Source of the DNA: an uncultured Pirellulaceae bacterium
Lineage (GTDB): Bacteria > Planctomycetota > Planctomycetia > Pirellulales > Pirellulaceae
Direction: 5' to 3'
Assembly (NCBI GenBank): GCA_938084685.1
Contig: CALKGE010000001.1
Location: 62,001 to 126,000, forward strand
Length of the DNA: 64,000 bases
The translations under genes and the position numbers were made by a program. The notes beneath the pieces were generated by a model. It made no database searches and had not been told where the DNA came from. It saw only the letters and a program-made list of their open reading frames with translations. Below are positions 42,268-51,782 of the stretch, in pieces; position 1 is the first letter of the stretch; the number at the start of each line of letters is the position of its first letter.

Positions 42268-44055
42268 ATGAAATTTACCTACTCCACTGGCGACGCTCCT
42301 CTGGATGGTTACACCATCAAGCGAGGACTTGGTCGAGGCGGCTTCGGAGAAGTCTACTTCGCTGTGAGCGACGTAGGGAAAGAAGTTGCACTCAAAAAAG
42401 TCGACTTCATGGATGCCGACCGAGGGGATAGTCTGATCCTGAATATCAATCATCAAAACCTCGTCCTGCTCTTTGATATCAAACATACCGAGGGTCAGGA
42501 TGAATCGTGGATCATCATGGAGTACATGTCGGGTAGCAGTTTAAGAGATATCCTGACGCGACATCCCGATGGTCTCACTGAAGACGAAGCGGCTGCATGG
42601 TTTTTCTCCATCGCCAGCGGTGTGCACCGTCTTCATGACAACGGATATGTCCACCGTGACCTCAAACCAGGTAACGTCTTTGTCAGTGAAGGCCATATCA
42701 AAGTCGGTGATTATGGCCTTTCCAAGTTGATCGCCCACAGCCAGCAGCATAATAACACACGAGCGATTGGAACCTGCCGTTATATGGCTCCAGAGATCGG
42801 TCAGGGAAATTACGGACGTCAGATCGACATTTACGCGTTAGGGATCATCCTTTACGAACTCCTGCAGGGTAACATTCCATTTGATGGTGAATCCGACGCT
42901 GAAATCCTCACCAAGCATCTTACTCAGGAACCGAATTTGAGCGGCATTCCCGCTCCCTTTCGCCCCGCCATCCAAAAAGCCCTGCAAAAGGATCCTCGAA
43001 AACGATATCAATCTGTGGTCGATATGATGCTGGAAGTACCAGCTCCTAATTATCAGTTGACATCAGGCCTGCTACGTCCCCAGTTGCCTTCCGAATACCT
43101 CGAACAACTGGAAGATTCAAAACGGGAACCAGCCATTACTTCGCCAGCGAGTTCTCCAGCGGAAGCAAGCTCTGCCAACCAGGACGCCACACCAACGACA
43201 TCCTCGCAAAAACGACCCACCGATCGGCCTAACGCCTCTGCTGCCAGGATCCCCACTCTGGAAAACGTACCGGTTCGCCCGCCAGCTCCAATTACAGATC
43301 GTCCAGCAACCGCTCGCTACTATCGAGCGTCAGGAACCTATCGAGCCCGCACAAAATCGTGGAAAGACGTGGCGATGGAGGAGCTCAGTACGCACGATCG
43401 ATCGCAAAAAGTGAGTGAACTTACTGCGTCCATGACCCGAGCCGTCTTGGGCGCTGCCGGCAGCTCCGCTCTGATCCTGGGCGTCTACCTGACAAACCAG
43501 AATTTGACTTCGGTTCAGATCACGCAGTGGTCTATCTGGATCCTGTCGGTCATGGTGCTCAGTAGCTGGGCAGTACTTATCACCGGCAAAATCTGGGAAT
43601 CTTCAGCTGATGAAGAAGGCTCGAAAAGGCTTGTCATGTTTGCTGTCGGAGCGGGGTTAGGAATACTCCATTTGGGAATTGGTAACTTTCTGCAGTTGGA
43701 TTTTTCCTCCATACACTCGGAAAACAGTTACTGGCCGTGGGTGCTCGACAAATGGAAGTTATCGGCCGGAGGTGAGCCGTCTTATATCCATTTCGCAATT
43801 TTCACCGGTTTGCTGTTTTCACTGTGCCGCTGGTGGCTGCATGCCACACCAGCTCGCAGTTCCCGCTACGACCTCCTGGCAGCGTTGATGTTCGCCATGG
43901 TCGCCTGGTTTCTTCCCGTTGCTCCACAACCGTTAATGCCTGGTGTTGTGGGTTTCACCGCGTTAGTTATTCAATTTTCGACTCCGAGTTTTACCGTAGC
44001 ACAACGGCGCCACTTTCAATCCGTGGCAGACACATGGTGGCAACATGATCAGTAA
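42268..44055 (+). CDS. Membrane-bound Ser/Thr protein kinase (Hanks type) with shortened N-lobe
   Basis: A 595-residue kinase. Residues ~15-265 are the kinase domain: glycine loop GLGRGGFGEV (20-29), VALK (Lys43), HRDLKPGNV (129-137), DYG in place of DFG (148-150), and CRYMAPE. Only 18 residues separate Lys43 from the NHQN segment (61-64), about ten fewer than usual, and no glutamate occupies the alpha-C position. A Ser/Pro/Thr-rich linker (~275-365) leads to about five hydrophobic helices (~385-585), so the kinase faces the cytoplasm. It overlaps the following gene by 11 bases and lies in an FHA-kinase-ECF cluster. Confidence 0.92.
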   Translation: MKFTYSTGDAPLDGYTIKRGLGRGGFGEVYFAVSDVGKEVALKKVDFMDADRGDSLILNINHQNLVLLFDIKHTEGQDESWIIMEYMSGSSLRDILTRHPDGLTEDEAAAWFFSIASGVHRLHDNGYVHRDLKPGNVFVSEGHIKVGDYGLSKLIAHSQQHNNTRAIGTCRYMAPEIGQGNYGRQIDIYALGIILYELLQGNIPFDGESDAEILTKHLTQEPNLSGIPAPFRPAIQKALQKDPRKRYQSVVDMMLEVPAPNYQLTSGLLRPQLPSEYLEQLEDSKREPAITSPASSPAEASSANQDATPTTSSQKRPTDRPNASAARIPTLENVPVRPPAPITDRPATARYYRASGTYRARTKSWKDVAMEELSTHDRSQKVSELTASMTRAVLGAAGSSALILGVYLTNQNLTSVQITQWSIWILSVMVLSSWAVLITGKIWESSADEEGSKRLVMFAVGAGLGILHLGIGNFLQLDFSSIHSENSYWPWVLDKWKLSAGGEPSYIHFAIFTGLLFSLCRWWLHATPARSSRYDLLAALMFAMVAWFLPVAPQPLMPGVVGFTALVIQFSTPSFTVAQRRHFQSVADTWWQHDQ

Positions 44056-44731
44056 AATCACCATCGCTATCGCATTGCTGCTGATACATGGCTCGGATCT
44101 TTACAGCCAGCAAACGAGCTCGGACAACAATCCACCGACATTCTACCGCTTTGATCTGGATAGCCAGACCAAACAGGAATCGGTCGTTCTCCCCGATCAA
44201 CAATTACCTAATGGAAACCCCTACGCCATTCCGATCCAGTCTGAATTCTCCGTCAGTATTGCCGATGCAACGGACAGTTTTCTGGCCAAAGTCGATGCCG
44301 CCATCGACAACATCATAAATGAAGTCACCAAAGACCATCCGCAGGGCAGGGCATTACTTCAGCAACAGGGATTACAGATAAACCTCCAGAATCTGGCGGC
44401 TGACAGCGATCTCTTTCTGAAACAGCATACCCCGGTTGTGGAAGGCGAGCTCTCGGACATCTCCAACTACCATCTCGTTGGTGTTGTCGATCTGCAGCCT
44501 CTTCAATCGGAGATCCATCAACGGTGGAACGAAGTGCTTCTCGGAAAACGCCTTGTTCAGTACAGCATGATTGCCAGTGTTATTCTGATCGTCCTGTTTT
44601 TGCTGCGAGGGAATCAGGTGATGCGCAGTCGTAACACACCGAGGTCAATTTTAATCGCGGTCAATTCTGTCATTCTTCTAGCCACGTTCGTCGCTCTGGG
44701 CGTGATTGCCATGATGCTTGAATGGGTCTGA
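44045..44731 (+). CDS. Membrane protein of the kinase cluster, function unknown
   Basis: A 228-residue protein with a signal-type N-terminus (SKITIAIALLLIHGSDLYSQ), an extracytoplasmic region of ~140 residues, and two C-terminal membrane helices (MIASVILIVLFLLRG and ILIAVNSVILLATFVALGVIAMMLEW). No domain is recognised. Its start overlaps the kinase gene by 11 bases, which ties it to that kinase, perhaps as a sensory or signal-input subunit. That role is inference. Confidence 0.82.
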   Translation: MISKITIAIALLLIHGSDLYSQQTSSDNNPPTFYRFDLDSQTKQESVVLPDQQLPNGNPYAIPIQSEFSVSIADATDSFLAKVDAAIDNIINEVTKDHPQGRALLQQQGLQINLQNLAADSDLFLKQHTPVVEGELSDISNYHLVGVVDLQPLQSEIHQRWNEVLLGKRLVQYSMIASVILIVLFLLRGNQVMRSRNTPRSILIAVNSVILLATFVALGVIAMMLEWV

Positions 44732-44797
44732 TTTCTTGTCGTCCCCCCTCCCAGCACGGTACAATTCGCTTAACCACTTAACGTGTTGGGAATCTAC

Positions 44798-45430
44798 ATG
44801 GCCGAAGTCGACAAATTGCTGATTCAGGATATCCGTACGGGATCAGATGATGCCTGGATGCATTTCGTTGAACGCTTTGGCGGAAGACTTCAGGCATTTG
44901 TTCGCAAGAAGATCCGCGACCCAGCAACCGTTGACGATATCGTTCAGGACACGTTCATCGGATTCATTAACAGTCTGCCAAATTTCGACGAATCCCGACC
45001 GATTGATAGTTTCCTGTTTACGATCTGCCGCTATCGACTAATTGACCATTTTAAAAAGACAGGCCGACGGAATGTGGTCTCCATGACAACCGACGATTCC
45101 CAGCAACAGATCGACTTGCCCGCCGGAGATCGTAGTGTCTCAACGCTCTTTCGCAGTGGCGAACGCCGGCAAGCCGAACACGAAGCACTATTGCAAATTC
45201 TCGAAAAAGAAGTCTCGTTGCTGGTGGAAAGTGAAGCCTGGGTCAAATTGTCCTGCTTGGAGTTGATCTTTGTAAGCGGTACGCCCAATAAGGAAATCGC
45301 CGAGTTGCTTGAATTAACCCAACAGCAGGTCGCCAGTTTCAAACACGAGTTCATTGATAAGATCAAACGGCATATGCTGCGACTGGGAGTCAACACCGAT
45401 CTATTTCCCGAACTGTATTCCGAGCCATAA
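44798..45430 (+). CDS. ECF-type RNA polymerase sigma factor
   Basis: A 210-residue extracytoplasmic-function sigma factor starting at ATG 44798; the GTG at 44783 is less likely. Region 2 is FVERFGGRLQAFVRKKIRDPATVDDIVQDTFIGFINSLPNFDESRPIDSFLFTICRYRLIDHFKK-like and complete, with the -10 recognition helix. A linker of ~60 residues, longer than in simple ECFs, precedes region 4 (IAELLELTQQQVASFKHEFIDKIKRHM). It redirects RNA polymerase to a specific promoter set. Linkage to a Ser/Thr kinase suggests control by phosphorylation, as known for some planctomycete ECF groups, rather than only by an anti-sigma factor. Confidence 0.92.
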   Translation: MAEVDKLLIQDIRTGSDDAWMHFVERFGGRLQAFVRKKIRDPATVDDIVQDTFIGFINSLPNFDESRPIDSFLFTICRYRLIDHFKKTGRRNVVSMTTDDSQQQIDLPAGDRSVSTLFRSGERRQAEHEALLQILEKEVSLLVESEAWVKLSCLELIFVSGTPNKEIAELLELTQQQVASFKHEFIDKIKRHMLRLGVNTDLFPELYSEP

Positions 45431-45452
45431 CCCTCCTGGGGAGACGAGTCAT

Positions 45453-45872
45453 ATGCATTCCTTTAGCGATTCTGAGATCGCCGCTTATCTGGAAGAAGAC
45501 CTGGAAGCAACACGCGCTTCCGCTTTGGAAGCAGTATCGGTCGAGGACACTTCGCTGCAGCAGCGCATACAACAGATCCGACAACAAATGAATGACGGGG
45601 AACATTCGCTGGGAGCAATCTGGCGACAACACAATCTGAGTTGTCCTGGTCGCAAAACTCTTGGCGGCTATTTACTCGGGATCCTACCCGATGCCCAGTC
45701 ACTGTTCATTCGTTCGCACATTGAAACTCGAGGATGCCTCACCTGCCAGGCCAATCTCGACGACCTGGAACAACAGCAGACGGAAACTCAGGATACGCTG
45801 GCTGCTCGGGCAACACGTTATTTCCACTCCAGTATCGGACACCTATCACAACAAAGCGACAACGAAAAATGA
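45453..45872 (+). CDS. Small cysteine-containing partner of the ECF sigma factor
   Basis: ATG 45453 follows GGGGAG; the track start at 45354 lies inside the sigma gene. The 139-residue protein has an N-terminal helical half (SEIAAYLEEDLEATRASALE) and a C-terminal segment with SCPGRKTLGGYLLGILPD, then IRSHIETRGCLTCQANLDDLE. The C...H...CxxC arrangement is like the zinc-binding N-terminal domain of anti-sigma factors. There is no membrane helix, so if it is an anti-sigma factor it is soluble. It sits 22 bases after the sigma gene and overlaps the next by ATGA. Confidence 0.8.
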   Translation: MHSFSDSEIAAYLEEDLEATRASALEAVSVEDTSLQQRIQQIRQQMNDGEHSLGAIWRQHNLSCPGRKTLGGYLLGILPDAQSLFIRSHIETRGCLTCQANLDDLEQQQTETQDTLAARATRYFHSSIGHLSQQSDNEK

Positions 45873-46903
45873 TGACGCGACCCCCACATACCTTGCTAAT
45901 CCTCCTGGCTTTGACACTGCTGAGTGCGTCAGTCTCAGCCAACGAATTCGTCCCCCGTACCACCATCCATCAGCGCAATGGCGACTGGAAATCGCCTGCC
46001 AGCAATTATGTCATTCTGGAACGTGACGGTGTAAAAATCGTAGTCGTCAACAACGAAGCTGTCGACAATGAAGTCCTGCCCGGACACAAAGCCGGCTACA
46101 GTGGAATCGCCCGTATTTCACATTCACAACAATCGCGAAATCTGTTTGTCCCAAGTTATGCGGGAATCAATTATGAGCATATCCATGACGGAAAAAACCG
46201 CGATCGTAAGATCCTGTTCGAGCCACGTAATCTGCCAATGGAGTTGCGCATCATCCACAAGCACGCCGTCGAACTCTATCAGGCACCAGCCGGAAACTAT
46301 CAACTCGAAAGTTGCCAACGCTATGAGCTGCTGGAAAACGGAACGCTCCAGATGACGTACGAATGTACTCCCCGAGCTAAGACCTTTGAGAATGGTTACA
46401 TCGGCCTTTTTTGGGCAAGCTACATCAACCAACCGGAAGATATGGCCATCCATTTTCCGGGCTACGAAAATTTGGAAGACAAATCAAACCAGAACCTTCC
46501 CAGTCCGAAAATGGTTCGGGCAGTGACACCTCAACACGGAGTTCTGGCTACGCACCGAGGAAAACTCGATCACCGACAATTCAAACATGACGCAGACTTC
46601 CCCCTGTCACTTGTCTTCGGGCATTCAAAACACCGCTTTCATGAACCCTGGTACTACGGAGTCAGCCACGGAATGGGATTTGCGCAAATCTTTCGTGAGG
46701 CAGATCACATGCGGCTGACACAGTCACCCTCTGGTGGTGGGAAAGGAAACCCTGCCTGGGACTTTCAATACTTCATCCCCGAGTATAAAGTTGGCAAGAC
46801 CTACCGGTTTGTCATGCGAGCGGTCTATCACCCAATTGACAAGCAATCCGAGTTCCTTGACCGCATTGAGAAAGAATACTCCGAGCTCAATCAGAAGCAG
46901 TAG
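45869..46903 (+). CDS. Secreted protein of unknown function
   Basis: The start at ATG 45869 forms an ATGA overlap with the preceding stop. The 344-residue product has a clear signal peptide (LLILLALTLLSASVSANE) and strand-rich sequence thereafter. Segments such as NLFVPSYAGINYEHIHDG and YGVSHGMGFAQIF suggest a beta-sandwich of the kind seen in carbohydrate-active or sugar-mutarotase-like proteins, but I cannot name a family. Co-translation with the sigma-partner gene suggests that it belongs to the same response, perhaps as an effector outside the cytoplasm. Converges on the next gene with one base between the stops. Confidence 0.8.
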   Translation: MMTRPPHTLLILLALTLLSASVSANEFVPRTTIHQRNGDWKSPASNYVILERDGVKIVVVNNEAVDNEVLPGHKAGYSGIARISHSQQSRNLFVPSYAGINYEHIHDGKNRDRKILFEPRNLPMELRIIHKHAVELYQAPAGNYQLESCQRYELLENGTLQMTYECTPRAKTFENGYIGLFWASYINQPEDMAIHFPGYENLEDKSNQNLPSPKMVRAVTPQHGVLATHRGKLDHRQFKHDADFPLSLVFGHSKHRFHEPWYYGVSHGMGFAQIFREADHMRLTQSPSGGGKGNPAWDFQYFIPEYKVGKTYRFVMRAVYHPIDKQSEFLDRIEKEYSELNQKQ

Positions 46904-46904
46904 A

Positions 46905-48545
46905 TTACCGGTTCTTGAGGTAGTCTGTGCTTGGCACTTCACCCTTGATACGATCCGGGTTGGCTGGTGAAGGGAACTGAATATTGGGCTCGGGCGTCGC
47001 CCCCAATTCCGTTTCCGCCAAATCCACCAATGCCTGTAAAGCAAATCCTTCAGGCACCTCTTCATCGAACTGTGACAACAGCTCAACGTAGTTCGCGATC
47101 GAAGGCATCAGGTTATGTCCCGTATCTTTTGTAATCATTGATGGGTATTTCTCGAAAATGTCCGTCCACATGGACCAGGCTTTTTCATATTCCTGTCGAG
47201 CTGGCTCGAGTCGAGCGGCAACGAACAACTCGTCGGCAACAGCCGTTGTTTTACGTGCATTGATCGCCAGGTCGAGTTGTTCCATTTCACAACGTCGAAG
47301 CCAGTAATCGTAGTTAATCATGGAACGCATGTAATTTACCGCATCGGCTTTCATCGCCTCTACTTCCGCTTTGGCAGCAATCGACAAGGCCTGCTCTTTC
47401 ACTGACTCCGGCATCGCTTCGGCAACATCAGTCTCCGAAACAAATAATGCCTCATTCGCTTCCATAACCAGCCGATCGTGATATTCGGTACGTAAATCAG
47501 CAGCCAGTTTCAGTGCTTCCTTTTGAGGATGCGTCAGCTGTTCATGTCGCTGATTTCGTAGATTCTCCCGTACGTCTGGCCCGAGTGCATCAAGGTCGCG
47601 ACGCAGTTGTTCCAGCTTCTGTTGGAACTCATCTCCCTGATTCAAACGCAGCGTACTGCCCGTAAATTTGGATAGAATGTCCAACGTACCCAGCTCGACA
47701 AGACCCGCATGAGCTGTGGCAAAGGCCTGTTGAGCATTGGTATCCAGATACCCCTCATCTTCCAAAGCAATGGCGTAATAAATCAACGCCTGGGGTTTAC
47801 GTTCATAAATCCTCAGCCAGTCATCCGAAATACCGACGTCGCTGAACTTGGCAACGTCTTCGCTCTTTTGAAACCAGCGATTTGCAACCTTCCAATTATC
47901 CGGATTCCCATCGACTCCGGCTACCAGCTGCGAGTCCATTTCCAGACCATAGTTTTCCATGCGTTGATGAAATGGCTCATCCACAGAAAACAGCCGGCGA
48001 AACTGACGCTTCTCATCCGAGCCGCCGATCTTGGAACCAGTGTAATCTCCTACGGCCTGAACCAGCTTGGCGTTCTGACTGTTGTATTTGGTTCCCTCCA
48101 TCAGAAAGTCAATTCCACGCCGCACCCACTGATAACGATGACGGTAATTATCAAAATCAACCGAAATGTTATAAGCCAGGTTGTGAGCTTGAAACTTCCA
48201 GATTTGAACAAAGTTTGGCTGTAATTTGGCGATTTGATTTACGGTCGCTGTGACATTGTCATAGTCTTCCATTTTCTGGAAGCGCGTGGCTTTTTGCCAC
48301 AACACAATAACGGCAATGGGACGCAAGCCAAGGGTCGCCAATTGCATGGTAGAGCTAACCGGATCAATCTCGCCCAGATTGGACTGCGCCAGATAATTCT
48401 CTGCTCGCAATTGCGCTAACTTTCCACCTCGACCACCGTCAGTATCACTGGTCGCCGGCTGTCCCAGATAGAACAACGGGAAAAGTAACAGAACAATACC
48501 TGTGATGTAGCTGACTTTACGCTTGAAAGAAGTTTCTAAGTTCAC
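46905..48545 (-). CDS. Membrane-anchored protein of the ABC-2 operon, unknown
   Basis: A 546-residue protein with one N-terminal membrane helix (YITGIVLLLFPLFYLGQ) and a long helical extracytoplasmic domain. Segments around residues 70-150 (IAVIVLWQKATRFQKMEDYDNV; IAKLQPNFVQIWKFQAHNLAYN) resemble TPR-type helical pairs. GTG at 48545 overlaps the permease stop by GTGA, so it is translationally coupled to the exporter. It may assemble with the permease or present its substrate. No named family recognised. Third gene of the minus-strand operon. Confidence 0.85.
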   Translation of the reverse strand: MNLETSFKRKVSYITGIVLLLFPLFYLGQPATSDTDGGRGGKLAQLRAENYLAQSNLGEIDPVSSTMQLATLGLRPIAVIVLWQKATRFQKMEDYDNVTATVNQIAKLQPNFVQIWKFQAHNLAYNISVDFDNYRHRYQWVRRGIDFLMEGTKYNSQNAKLVQAVGDYTGSKIGGSDEKRQFRRLFSVDEPFHQRMENYGLEMDSQLVAGVDGNPDNWKVANRWFQKSEDVAKFSDVGISDDWLRIYERKPQALIYYAIALEDEGYLDTNAQQAFATAHAGLVELGTLDILSKFTGSTLRLNQGDEFQQKLEQLRRDLDALGPDVRENLRNQRHEQLTHPQKEALKLAADLRTEYHDRLVMEANEALFVSETDVAEAMPESVKEQALSIAAKAEVEAMKADAVNYMRSMINYDYWLRRCEMEQLDLAINARKTTAVADELFVAARLEPARQEYEKAWSMWTDIFEKYPSMITKDTGHNLMPSIANYVELLSQFDEEVPEGFALQALVDLAETELGATPEPNIQFPSPANPDRIKGEVPSTDYLKNR

Positions 48546-50392
48546 GCTGCAATTTCCCTAGATGAGATTACAAAGTATCCGGCAAATAATAAGACAGTGA
48601 AATACACCAATGTCGTCGTTATCTGTTTCAGGATAAGCTCCAGATGGATGTCATAGCCATAAGCAACCTTGGAGGCCATGTTGAATTGTGGAAAATCTGG
48701 AGCCAGATTAGCGACACTCTCCATGGTGTCCAAATAGAGCGAATCCAGCGCCTGGATCACGGACGTCGCAGTCTCCCCCATATCCAATTCAACCGTTGCT
48801 CCCTGTTGAGTAATATTACGGATTAACGATTCAATTGGACCGCCTCCTGGGTTCTCGCCTGACTGTACTTCTCCAATAAACCCGGAAGAAATACCCATCA
48901 CAACAATCGACAACGTCGCCACCATGGCCACAATTCCATTCAGGAACGTACTGAAGAATACCCCAAACGATGTGACCAGCACCAACTGCATCCAAATTCC
49001 CAGATAGCACTTGAAGAAATTCATTTCAAAAGAACCTTCCGGAGCCGGAATGTAGACGTCAGCCTGAGCCATGCCAAAAAATTGAGCATGATCGCGGCAA
49101 CGCACATGAACTTCCAGACTACCCTTCGTTACCAGATCTTGAAACAGATTCACTTTTTCAAGTTCAGCTGTATCTGGATTCTGCTTACGGATGTCGTTGT
49201 AGTCAATGTTTATCTGAAACGTTTGAAATTCCTCCGCCTCGAATGGAATCGGAGCACTATAACGTTCCCGGACGGGCAGAGCTTTGTCCGGATTTACCAG
49301 AAGAATCTCACCACGGACTTTGCCCTCGATATCTCCCTTGGTCGTTCTGAAGACTCGCAAATTTAATTCCAGAGGTAAAACTCCTTCGTCACCCCCAGGA
49401 CCGGTGCTAAACATTTCTGGACTCAGATCTTCAAAAGTCCAGATCGCCGTACTCAACGTGTTACCCTCAATGTATTCACGGTACGTCCACTCTTTACCAG
49501 GGTTTATCCCACCATCTTCACTCTCACGACCATAGCGATCAAGAAAACGAAGACTGCCGTACACCGGTACACGAGCCAGCAGGTCGCCAGTAGGTGGCCC
49601 CAGTACGTAATTTTCTCCATCCCGGAAGATCGTATGAGAGTGCCCCTGAGCCACTTCCGTAACACCAACTGGCCCTTCGCCTTCCAAATTACGATTGATG
49701 AGGAAGTCATGGCGATGATGAGAATCTACAGAAGTGAAGCCTGTACCCAATCCTGTCTCCTCATCCCATTCGATCGATGCTGTGTCGATGGTATGAGAAT
49801 GATCCAGGCCACGGACCACAAATACATAACTGACAATTCCCATCAATAGTAACAAGACGGTTCCTACAGCGCCGAACCCCAGTACCCGACCCAGAAATAT
49901 CTCATGGGCCCGGACTGGCTTGGTCGTAATGGTATAAATTGTCTTGTTTTTGATGTCGTTGGGCAGACTGAACGAACTGACAAACATCGCCAGTGCCAAC
50001 AATAAGTAAGTGCTGGTCGAGATTACAAAGCCGAGATAAAGACGAGCAGGGTGATCATTTTGTACGTCAAGGAACCAACCTGCAAACAGCAGCAGGACAA
50101 CGAATAATGCAAAGATGATCAGAACTTTATTGCGAATGGCTTCCTGAATTGCCAAGCGGGACATACCTATCGTTCGCTGCAGCGATGAACGAGGAAAGTC
50201 TTCAAAGATAGCCCGCTTAAGACCACCACCAACAATGGACACTGCCTGACCGGGAGTGTTACGAATCGCAGTCAGCGCAAAAGCGATCACTGTCCAAGCA
50301 ACGAAGATAACCAGTGCCAGCACGACGAAGCCACCCAGGGCGTTCGCCAACCACTCACCGTAAGAAATAAACTCGCTAGGATCTACAACCAT
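48542..50392 (-). CDS. ABC-2 type transporter permease with His-rich extracytoplasmic insert
   Basis: A 616-residue permease. N-terminal helices include FVVLALVIFVAWTVIAFALTAI and VLIIFALFVVLLLFAGWFL, followed by SLPNDIKNKTIYTITTKPVRAHEIFLGRVLG, the coupling pattern seen in NosY/GldF-like ABC-2 permeases. Between helices, ~250 residues lie outside, with clustered histidines (HSHTID, DSHHRHDF, QGHSHTIF) that could bind a metal. The C-terminal helices end in VYFTVLLFAGYFVISSREIAA. Its partner ATPase is the preceding gene, and the downstream gene overlaps by four bases. Substrate unknown. Confidence 0.88.
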   Translation of the reverse strand: MVVDPSEFISYGEWLANALGGFVVLALVIFVAWTVIAFALTAIRNTPGQAVSIVGGGLKRAIFEDFPRSSLQRTIGMSRLAIQEAIRNKVLIIFALFVVLLLFAGWFLDVQNDHPARLYLGFVISTSTYLLLALAMFVSSFSLPNDIKNKTIYTITTKPVRAHEIFLGRVLGFGAVGTVLLLLMGIVSYVFVVRGLDHSHTIDTASIEWDEETGLGTGFTSVDSHHRHDFLINRNLEGEGPVGVTEVAQGHSHTIFRDGENYVLGPPTGDLLARVPVYGSLRFLDRYGRESEDGGINPGKEWTYREYIEGNTLSTAIWTFEDLSPEMFSTGPGGDEGVLPLELNLRVFRTTKGDIEGKVRGEILLVNPDKALPVRERYSAPIPFEAEEFQTFQINIDYNDIRKQNPDTAELEKVNLFQDLVTKGSLEVHVRCRDHAQFFGMAQADVYIPAPEGSFEMNFFKCYLGIWMQLVLVTSFGVFFSTFLNGIVAMVATLSIVVMGISSGFIGEVQSGENPGGGPIESLIRNITQQGATVELDMGETATSVIQALDSLYLDTMESVANLAPDFPQFNMASKVAYGYDIHLELILKQITTTLVYFTVLLFAGYFVISSREIAA

Positions 50393-50445
50393 CTGTCCGT
50401 CGTTCCACTAAAACTCTATTGATTCAACAAGCAAGAAGTCGTTGT

Positions 50446-51423
50446 CTAGGATTCGTCTTCTGAATCAACCGATTCATCACTTGCCCCGGTAGTTTCAGCA
50501 GCAGCTACAGGCTCCTGCTGATCCCGCTCCCGCTTTCGGTTGTAGCCCGGACGAGCTTTACTGTCTCGCACAATGCCCAGGAAGAGGTCTTCCAAAGTCG
50601 TCGTTGGATTTTCCATCGACACCAGATCAGCCTGGTCGCTTTCAATAATGCTTCGAATCTGCTGCTGAGCCTCTTCACTCAATCCCTTTGCCTGAATCTG
50701 AGTAATGTCACGAACACTAAGCAGGTTTTCAACCGCTCCCATCTCTTTCAGCTCACCCTGATGAAGGATGGCAATTCGATCGCACACGTCCTGTACATCT
50801 GCCAGTAAGTGGCTGCACATGAGAATCGTTTTACCCTGATCCCGTAAGCGGACAATCAGCTCTTTCATTTCACGAGTACCAATGGGATCGAGTCCAGTGG
50901 TCGGCTCGTCCAATACAATCAGCTCAGGATCATTGATCAAAGCCTGCGCCAAACCAATACGACGCGTCATACCTTTCGAGTACTCTTTCAACTGCCGGCG
51001 TTTCGCCCATTCAATGTCAATCAACTTGATCAGGTCGCGAACACGTTGTTTACGACGACCTGCCGACATGTTAAACAGGCGACCATAAAAGTCCAAAGTC
51101 TCTTCGGCATTGAGAAATTTGTAGAGATAGGATTCTTCCGGTAAATAACCAATCCGCTCGTTCTTGGAAACATCCGATGCTTCCTTGTTAAACACGAGCG
51201 CCTGTCCGCTTGTGGGAAACAGTAATCCCAGAATCAATTTGATCGTGGTTGATTTGCCTGAACCATTGGGGCCCAACAGGCCAAAGATCTCACCGCGACG
51301 GACCTCCAGGTCAAGGGACTCCAAAGCGTTTACTTTTGGTCGTCCCCAAAAATCTTTGTAGACCTTGGTGAGATTACGAGTTTCGATAATGACATCCTGT
51401 TTGTCGTCGACTGATTTGGACAT
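50446..51423 (-). CDS. ABC transporter ATP-binding protein (ABC-2 type)
   Basis: A 325-residue ATPase for the adjacent permease. Walker A is [13 protein letters not shown], the signature is [16 protein letters not shown] (YSKGM variant of GldA/CcmA-type exporters), and Walker B is [13 protein letters not shown]. The C-terminal ~90 residues beyond the ATPase core end in a charged acidic tail ([19 protein letters not shown]). First gene of the operon; 53 bases before the permease. Confidence 0.94.
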   Translation of the reverse strand: MSKSVDDKQDVIIETRNLTKVYKDFWGRPKVNALESLDLEVRRGEIFGLLGPNGSGKSTTIKLILGLLFPTSGQALVFNKEASDVSKNERIGYLPEESYLYKFLNAEETLDFYGRLFNMSAGRRKQRVRDLIKLIDIEWAKRRQLKEYSKGMTRRIGLAQALINDPELIVLDEPTTGLDPIGTREMKELIVRLRDQGKTILMCSHLLADVQDVCDRIAILHQGELKEMGAVENLLSVRDITQIQAKGLSEEAQQQIRSIIESDQADLVSMENPTTTLEDLFLGIVRDSKARPGYNRKRERDQQEPVAAAETTGASDESVDSEDES

Positions 51424-51782
51424 CTAAAACCTTTCTGATGACAGGCAACTACTACTTTCCGGCAACGTCGTTCATGCGGAGTAACGATCGCCAGGAACAA
51501 TTCTTTCAATACGTATCAGGAGTAATAGCTGTTCATTGCGAGCAGCCAACCATTTCTTTTCCTGCACGGTACAACAGGAGTTTGTTAAAAAAACTCCTAT
51601 CGTGGTGTTAAAGTATGCGGCTTGAACACTATAAATAAGGCATAGGAATGCTGTCAAAATGAAGATATCCCATCTGCTTTTCGGACCTTTTGACGGTCAT
51701 ACAGGTTGTATCAGTTGATTGGTGGAGCACTAGCTTAAACTCGTCCCGATCGGCACACCAATCATCCCTCCGCCCAATCCAA
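51424..51782. other. Intergenic region between divergent ABC operon and folC
   Basis: About 360 bases without a supported gene, holding both promoter regions. A hairpin AGGAGTTT-GTTAAAA-AAACTCCT lies at 51576-51598, without a T-run suited to termination. The first 31 codons of the folC track ORF (from 51690) fall here and do not match the family. Confidence 0.5.

Noticed and set aside
51576-51598. Hairpin in the ABC/folC gap as a terminator
   Set aside because: It lies between divergent genes and no T-run follows on either strand, so it does not end a known transcript.
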